Source: Leishmania mexicana MHOM/GT/2001/U1103
Taxonomy: Eukaryota > Euglenozoa > Kinetoplastea > Trypanosomatida > Trypanosomatidae
Direction of reading: 5' to 3'
NCBI RefSeq assembly: GCF_000234665.1
Contig: NC_018321.1
Coordinates: forward strand, 472,594 to 536,593
DNA: 64,000 nt
Below are positions 57,663 to 64,000 of the stretch, one piece after another. A program made the translations under genes and the position numbers. Position 1 is the stretch's first letter, and every line of letters starts with the position of its first letter. The notes under the pieces are model-generated. The model was not told where the DNA came from, searched no databases, and was given only the letters and a program-made list of their open reading frames with translations.

Positions 57663-60600
57663 ATGGTGCGTCCCACGCGACGCGCCTTCTTCGACTCCTT
57701 CCGGGCCGCCCGTGGCGAGCTCGACCATCTCTTCTCATCAATGAAATCGGAGCAGCACATGCGCAAGGCGGTGCGGCAGTACCTTATTCCCTCCCTCTCA
57801 TGCCAGCTGCACCGCTCCCGTGGGGGGCGTCTAGGGCGCGCGCAAGAGCGGAGTTTCTTCCGTACCAACGCCTCTCTCCTCTTGCAGGAGGCGCGACGGC
57901 GTTGCAACCACCGCGTCGCAGCCGCCGCGCTGGACGTTGTTCTCGGTGAGTCACAACTTTCGAGCTTTGCGCAGGTGTTCGAGCCTACATGGATTAAGGA
58001 CGCCGTCTCGTCGTGCCGCAGTGCAGAAGAGCTGCGCGTTATCGAGAGCGTGCTGCGGCAGCACGAGCAGAGAGTGCTCGCCAGCGGCTCTGCCACCGCT
58101 TCAGAGGGGTTTCTGCTGGCCGCAGCCTTTGGCCGCTCGAGAGCAACGGAGAACGCACTGCGTGCTGGAGACGACGACGCCGATGCCGACGACGGCGCGC
58201 AGAGTGACTCACTGACCTCCACGCGTACCGCTTCGTTACAAGCGACAGGCGACGCACTGGCCAGCAGTGGCGCTGGCGTCACGGTTTCTAAAGAAGCGCG
58301 CGTGTTGGCTGCTCTGGCACAACCGCCGTCGCTCACCGACCTCGCCACAACGGGCGGCACTGGAAGCGATGCGCTCTGGTCGTCGCCGGAGGCGCGAGCG
58401 GCCGCCGGGCTGCGAGGACTCCAGCGTCAACAGCGTAATTTGACGGCCGGTCCAAACGTGTCCTTCACCCGCTACTTCCTTCATCAAGGCCTTGTGCGCC
58501 ACGAGGGGGAGCTCATGGCGCTGTATCAAGCCATGCGCACTCGCCCGCTGGACGTGAGCTTCCGTGTCGTCGGTGGTGGTGATGCTGCCAGCGAAGCCGC
58601 ACAGTCCCCTGGACTTCTCTCGCCGCACGCCAGCGCGGTGCACATTCTGCTGCAGCGCCGCCGTGGCTTGCACCGCGTGGCGTGGCTGCCCCCAGCGATG
58701 GGCGCCTATACCCTCGACACCCGCGCTAGCATCCCTGCTGACACAGTGCTGGCGAACCGGCAGCTGCTGCGGTCTCTCGCTCGCGAGCGTCTCATAGCGT
58801 ATCAGAGCTTGCCGAGTATGCTGCCTGTCTACTACCTTGACCCACAACCAGGGGAGTGCGTGCTGGATATGTGCGCGTCGCCGGGCAACAAGACAGCGCT
58901 GATACTGGACTGCATGCACGCTGGCGGCAACAGCCATGCGCGCTGGCCCTCCGCTACCACATCCGGGGCCGGCATCGCGGCGTCTGAGGCTGGCCGCCGC
59001 GCTCCTGTCGGCGGCAGCGGCTGTGTCGTCGCCAACGAGGCACAAGCCTCTCGCATTGCAGATCTGCAGGAGCGTCTGCGCAACGCATCGCCCGAGGTGG
59101 TCGTCACTCAGGGACGAGGGCAGGCGCTTGGGCTGGGAGAGTGGCGCGAAAGCCGCAGCAACGGCGGTGTGGGCGGCGGAGGCGATGCATCGTCACTTGC
59201 GCACGGAGCCGCTCTTGCCGAAGGTTTGTACGACCGTGTGCTGGTCGACGCGCCGTGCTCCGGCGAGGGCCGCATGGGGCGCGACGCCCTCTCGTGGCGA
59301 CTGTGGCACCCAGGACGCGGTATCGAGTTTTTTCCGTTGCAGTGCGCGCTGCTGCAGCGTGCGGTGCGGCTATGCAAGACGGGCGGCCGCATCGTCTACG
59401 CCACCTGCACTCTCAATCCACTGGAGAACGAGGCGGTTGTGGCGGCGGTGCTGCGGGCGTGCGGCGGCGCCGTGGAGCTCATACCTCCTCCGCGACCACT
59501 GCCACGGCGGACCGAGCTGCAGACCGAGGAGGACAGCGGTGGCAGCGTGCCGCCACTGTGCCTCACTGCTGGGCTGCGGAGTTGGGACGTCCCGTCCGGC
59601 GCCGGCGGATTCTTGCGTAGCGCCGCGGAGGCCTACGCACAAGGCGAGAGCGCCGCACGGCTGCCACCCGACATGTTTGCACCGGGATCAGTGGGTGCGG
59701 AGGGCGACCGCGCGGACATCAGCGGTGCACTGCAGCGGTGCTGCCGCCGGGTCATGCCGCACCTGAACGGCAACGCAGACGGCTTCTTTGTCGCGGTTCT
59801 CGAGAAGCGAGCGGGCGTACCACACATGCTTGGTGCTGCGGAGAGCCGTTCTTTTGTAGCGCCGCCATCGCGCCTCGACACTGTATCCGCCGCTGCCGTC
59901 GGGTCGACTTCGACCGCTGCGGCGTCTCTTGCCGTGTCGCTCGCTGGCGGCAGCAACATTTTGAATGACCGCGGCTTTGTGCGACTGCCTCCGTCGCATC
60001 ACCTCGTGCTCAAGCACCTGGGCGGATTCTTCACCTTGGCCCCGTCGCGCCAGGCGTCAGCACCGGCCACGGCTTCTTCCTTCACGGCTGAACAGCCGCA
60101 GCAGGGCGAGTGCGCCAGCGTTCAAGCCTTCCTGGATAGGCAAGGCTGGACGGCCGTCTGGTGCGAAGGAGAGGGGCTGCGGCTCCTCTCTCAGTCTACC
60201 GTGCAGCTGCTGCGGCGCCATTCCACCGTTCCGGTGACGCCGCCAAAGAGCAGGCCAAATAGCTTCGGTCTTGGCTTCACCCGCCATCCTGAGGAGGCAT
60301 CCAAGGCGTCCCCCGCACCGCCGTCCACCGGCACGGAGCTGCTTGACGCCGGTGTGCTCGTGGTGGGCGCGCAGGGGGAGCTGACGGAGCGCGGGGCGGC
60401 GCTGATCCGCCCAAGCGCGAGGAGCCGCATTGTTTCGCTACCGCTCCCTTTTGCGCTGCTGCTGCTGGCGAATCGCACACTCGACATTGGCGCCGCATTG
60501 CAGCTCATGCCGGCCTACATGCAGGAGGCGGAACAGGCTCTGGGACCGCAGCACGGCTTCCTGGCCCCGTTTTCAGCTGCGACGCGGGGCAGAGGTGATC

Positions 60601-61169
60601 CAGCATCTAGCGAGGCACACGCCTCGACGTGGTACCGAGACGCCCTCGCGGCTCTCACCCCGGTACTCGGTGGGGGAGCAGGGGCGGCCGGTAACGCCAT
60701 CGTCGTGGTGTGTGTGTCGTCCTCCGGCCCCTCAGCCTCGCCGTCATGGGCGGCACCGCTGGCTCAGTGGGCCTGGCCCGTGCGCGTTGAAGTGATCCAG
60801 CCATGGTCGTGGCACGACATCGGCGACATGCCACGGGGGCTGGCGCGACTTCACTTGACGCTTCCCACAGCCGCGCGTCACCGCACGCAGGCCCTCATTG
60901 GCCGCTTGCAAGGACACGCACATCGCCAGCGGAGCACGCAGGAGCGGCTGCAAGCCAGCTCACGGCATGACCCATCGCTCATGATGGGCCAACAAGCGTT
61001 GCACGGTTCCGCAATGCAGGCGAGCCAGCAGCATCGACTTCTGCTTGGCGGTGCTGCGCAGGCGTCGGCGTTGCGAACACAGCCAACAGAAGCGCCGCCT
61101 GCTCGGGATTCAACGATGACCACCCCTGCGACACCCTTGTCGCAGTCGTTGGACGTGTTCGAGTTGTGA
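57663..61169 (+). CDS. NOL1/NOP2/Sun-family RNA m5C methyltransferase (NSUN2/Trm4-like)
   Basis: 1168 aa. Motif I is V-L-D-M-C-A-S-P-G-N-K-T (400-411), for S-adenosylmethionine binding. Motif IV is D-A-P-C-S-G-E-G (529-536) with Cys532. Motif VI is Y-A-T-C-T-L-N-P-L-E-N-E (579-590) with Cys582, the expected covalent nucleophile, while Cys532 assists product release. A preceding Y-L-D-P-Q-P-G-E-C block and V-V-A-N-E-A (motif II region) complete the Rossmann core. The two-Cys arrangement and the S/T-C-S/T-L-N-P segment resemble NSUN2/Trm4, which methylate cytosines in tRNA. Ala/Ser/Gly-rich inserts (about 185-230, 420-450 and 488-515) and a long variable C-terminal half (~720-1168) nearly double the usual size. 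Location could be nuclear or mitochondrial; the N-terminus is Arg-rich but not diagnostic. An active enzyme is expected. Confidence 0.88.
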   Translation: MVRPTRRAFFDSFRAARGELDHLFSSMKSEQHMRKAVRQYLIPSLSCQLHRSRGGRLGRAQERSFFRTNASLLLQEARRRCNHRVAAAALDVVLGESQLSSFAQVFEPTWIKDAVSSCRSAEELRVIESVLRQHEQRVLASGSATASEGFLLAAAFGRSRATENALRAGDDDADADDGAQSDSLTSTRTASLQATGDALASSGAGVTVSKEARVLAALAQPPSLTDLATTGGTGSDALWSSPEARAAAGLRGLQRQQRNLTAGPNVSFTRYFLHQGLVRHEGELMALYQAMRTRPLDVSFRVVGGGDAASEAAQSPGLLSPHASAVHILLQRRRGLHRVAWLPPAMGAYTLDTRASIPADTVLANRQLLRSLARERLIAYQSLPSMLPVYYLDPQPGECVLDMCASPGNKTALILDCMHAGGNSHARWPSATTSGAGIAASEAGRRAPVGGSGCVVANEAQASRIADLQERLRNASPEVVVTQGRGQALGLGEWRESRSNGGVGGGGDASSLAHGAALAEGLYDRVLVDAPCSGEGRMGRDALSWRLWHPGRGIEFFPLQCALLQRAVRLCKTGGRIVYATCTLNPLENEAVVAAVLRACGGAVELIPPPRPLPRRTELQTEEDSGGSVPPLCLTAGLRSWDVPSGAGGFLRSAAEAYAQGESAARLPPDMFAPGSVGAEGDRADISGALQRCCRRVMPHLNGNADGFFVAVLEKRAGVPHMLGAAESRSFVAPPSRLDTVSAAAVGSTSTAAASLAVSLAGGSNILNDRGFVRLPPSHHLVLKHLGGFFTLAPSRQASAPATASSFTAEQPQQGECASVQAFLDRQGWTAVWCEGEGLRLLSQSTVQLLRRHSTVPVTPPKSRPNSFGLGFTRHPEEASKASPAPPSTGTELLDAGVLVVGAQGELTERGAALIRPSARSRIVSLPLPFALLLLANRTLDIGAALQLMPAYMQEAEQALGPQHGFLAPFSAATRGRGDPASSEAHASTWYRDALAALTPVLGGGAGAAGNAIVVVCVSSSGPSASPSWAAPLAQWAWPVRVEVIQPWSWHDIGDMPRGLARLHLTLPTAARHRTQALIGRLQGHAHRQRSTQERLQASSRHDPSLMMGQQALHGSAMQASQQHRLLLGGAAQASALRTQPTEAPPARDSTMTTPATPLSQSLDVFEL

Positions 61170-64000
61170 CGCCCGCGGGACTTGCCAGCGAAGCGCTCAC
61201 TGCCTCCTCCTTGCCGAGCGCGGTTCACATCACGCGTAACGCTTAACCACCTTGTACCAAAACATATTTGCACAGCTAAGTGCCGAGACGTATCCGTGAC
61301 CGCACGGGCGGGGGGAGGGGAGGGGAAAGACGCGGGGAATGTTCTGGCAAGACATGCCCTCTTGTGCGCTGCCGTGACAAGGCACCCTGGCGACTTCCTC
61401 AGGCTTGAAGTATGTGCGCCGCTTCGCAGCATCCAGCTCTCCACCCCCACCCTCCCCCCTCCCTCCCTTCGGCACCAGAGGGGGGCTCCTCTCCATGCAC
61501 GCGCGCCGTCACCTCGGCGCAGACCGATCGTCCGGCAGACTTATGTCGCGGCACACACACACACACACACGCATGCCAGACCGGTCCCGGGGTGGCGTTG
61601 TAATGCGAACATGCACGCCTTCCCCACCGACGCATGGACTTGTCGTCCTACACGCGGGAGAAAACGGCGCTTCCACTCTGTCGGTCGCCGAGCTCGATGA
61701 GGCCTACCCGGGCCTTCGATCAGGGCGGCATCACAGAGGTGTCATTGGGGGGGAGAGAGGGGAGGGGGAACCCCCCCATGGGATGCAGACCTGCAAGCAG
61801 CGCTTCAATGATAAAAGCTTCTCTACCTGGCAGGAGGACGAAAGCACGAACGACGACAACCGCCCACTTGTGTTAGAGCGGGCTAAAGGTCGTCAGGGAG
61901 TCCCCCCCTCTCCTCCATCTCACATCGCCCTTCACGGGCCCCGAGCTCTGGGCGTCAACACACCGACGACAAGGTAAGGGATCTCGATATCTTTTCTCGG
62001 CGGTGTGCGAGAAGCTGGTCAGCGACGTCGGGTCGGTTCAGGAATTCCGCTCTGTCATGGAAGGCGTGTGAGCTTGACATGGCCAAACTGCGCACTGCGC
62101 GCACACGCCCCACGGCAGTACCAGTCATCGCCTTCCCGCCTCAAACACAATGGCCACCGCCTTACGACGCTGCCCCACCCACATGCGACGCCTAGATGGC
62201 ACAGGGGCGCTCCAATGACGCTCGCATCCCCGAAGGATGACCGCGAACAGGGGGCAGCATCCGAATGAGAAGACGCAGGTGCACCCCACGCCTCGAATAC
62301 GCGCCATCTTGCTCCCGTGCAGGTTCTCGGGTTTCGAAGCCCGAAGAGGAGGAAGGGCGATCCCGCACGTCCTACAAGCCTTACCCGAGGCGCGAGCCCA
62401 TTGACGCCTAACCAGTAGCCAAGGAAGAGCGGAGGGGGAACTCCCTTGCCCACGGCACAGGTGAAATCGATGCACTTTGCGGATCTGTGTGGCGAGATGA
62501 AAAGCGAGGGGCCACAACCAATGCAGCGCGCATGGGACGTACCCCCGCCACCAGTGACAGAAGCCGATGGCGAGGCCCCTCCCCTCACTGGCAGCAGTCA
62601 TTAGGGTGCCGAGCGCACCTCCGAACCCTCTCTTTGGTTGGGCGTTCACCGTCGTGGAGGAGAGGAAAGGATGTCTCAGACGGTGGCATCTTCATTCTCT
62701 GGCCACGACAAGTCAGCAGCTGCCCCGATGAGCAGCGTTGCAACGCGGCGGTGGGCCTGGATGCATAGCCATGGGAACTTTGTCCTCGACGACTGTGTGC
62801 GTGTGACGGACCTGGCAAGGTAATCTTTTCCAGGTGCTTCTTCCCGTGCATCTGCGGTTGCTCTTGGGCCTGCGAACCAGGAACGGCTCCGCGCATCAGC
62901 GAAGAGGGCGCCCAATGAGCTTGGCCGTTGGCCCAGAGGTGATGCGGGTGATGACAGCAACATCGTCTTTGCCATCCTATGTGTGGCCAAGCGATCCGTC
63001 TCCAAAACACTGGTGAAGGTCTGCATGGAAAACATCCAACGGACGGGTGATCCACGGGCGGTGGAGGCTGCTCTGCAAGCGCCCCGAAGCGCCGCGTGAC
63101 AAGCTTAGCGTCACCTTGAGTGACGACGAGACCAGGGCCTGCAACATGTCTGCGTTGGCTGGCTTGGTGCTTGACGACAACTTTGGAACGGTTTGTGGTG
63201 AAAAACAGACGTGCACTCAGCCGAGCACCGATTCGATCAGGCCGCTGACCACCAAGAAGATGGGGGTGGGGGCGGCTCATGGGTCACCTTTGGTGTGCCT
63301 CCCGAGTCGTGCACATGGCTCTTCACAAATTTTCTTTTCCTCACAATGACGCGCCGGATCTGTTCAAAAGTTGTTACGAGACCTCCACTGTGGTTTCCTG
63401 CAGGGGGAGGGGTCTGTCCCACAGCGCACAAAGCGAACTCCGCTTCTGGCGCCAACGGGCAGCGCCGGATAAACCACGTCGCGCCGCACGCCTCTTGGTG
63501 TCTGCCGCAGAGCACCGCCTTTCACATAGGTTGCAACATCAGGAGGACGGGAGGGAGAGGGGCGGTATGCATGCATCCGCATACGAAGCAGATGGCCGTC
63601 ACCCGTACCCGTTGAGGGGAAGGGGAGGGGTGTCAAACGCAAGTAGCATCGACTCGGCTGAACTTTGCGCGTCTCACTGTGCCTTGTCGGGCATTCACGC
63701 CACTAACAAGAAACAACAGCGAGATGTTACTGCAGCTCCACACCTTCCCATCGACAGCACGCCGGCACTCTCTGCCCTCCGTAAAGTCTACGCACGCGAC
63801 CATGTGATGCATGCTGCACCGCGTGCATGGATGACTGTCCTCCCATACGCTGTCACTTCTGAAGTACAAGTCCCCCGCTACTCCCGCCGACGGCCGGAGC
63901 TGTGATGCCGCACACCACACGGTGAGGCGGTCCGACGAGCGACATGGCAAAAGTACACGACGTGATAGATACGGGCAGTGCAGGGGCCACCCCCTCCTCC
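61170..64000. other. 2.8-kb terminal region without a recognisable intact gene
   Basis: From 61170 to about 61980 it looks like a normal 3' region, with pyrimidine and CA tracts (about 61553-61570). From about 61990 onward the DNA loses low-complexity tracts and has balanced, coding-like composition, but every frame on both strands is broken. The longest frames are 231 codons (minus, 63280-62585) and 208 codons (plus, 63279-63905), neither with a motif I recognise. Overlapping plus-strand frames at about 62840-63230 read fairly protein-like in succession, suggesting a decayed gene or element. It may also mark the end of the polycistronic unit. Confidence 0.4.

Overview
The window is trypanosomatid nuclear DNA, most likely Leishmania or a close relative. 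All fifteen intact protein genes lie on the + strand. They are intronless and GC-rich, and they are separated by 0.4-4 kb of pyrimidine tracts, CA/TA/TG microsatellites and homopolymer runs. This is the layout of a kinetoplastid polycistronic unit, matured by trans-splicing and polyadenylation, with no promoter per gene. I see no tRNA, rRNA, CRISPR array or prokaryotic signal. Functions below are read from motifs in the translations; no database search was possible.

Layout: (1) 1-5890, C-terminal part of a TRRAP/Tra1-like PIKK pseudokinase with a FATC tail. (2) 6591-8744, amidase-fold protein with a broken catalytic centre. (3) 9755-10774, alpha/beta hydrolase 1. (4) 12829-14742, GT60-type GlcNAc-transferase. 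(5) 15790-16286, amastin-like pseudogene. (6) 17518-19977, divergent kinesin-motor-like protein without a P-loop and with an array of R-x-x-S sites. (7) about 21610-22035, SIDER-like repeat candidate. (8) 23304-24602 and 25514-26686, hydrolases 2 and 3; hydrolase 2 ends in a PTS1-like tripeptide. (9) about 28795-29560, relic of an ingi/L1Tc-type retroelement. (10) 30490-32862, hydrolase 4 with a long tail. (11) 34025-36292, PLAC8-like protein. (12) 38519-40717, coiled-coil protein of unknown function. (13) 42283-46224, ubiquitin-specific protease. (14) 47116-48735, steroid 5-alpha-reductase family protein. (15) 49504-53796, kinesin with ARM repeats and calpain-domain-III-like modules (KIN-E type). 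(16) 56113-56469, small protein with a possible mitochondrial presequence. (17) 57663-61169, NSUN-type RNA m5C methyltransferase. (18) 61170-64000, no convincing intact gene.

The genes do not form a pathway, as expected for a polycistronic unit. Two themes stand out. One is a dispersed family of four RdmC/TAP-like alpha/beta hydrolases, interrupted by retroelement and pseudogene debris. The other is three proteins in the first 20 kb that belong to catalytic families but appear to lack key catalytic residues: the PIKK, the amidase and the kinesin.
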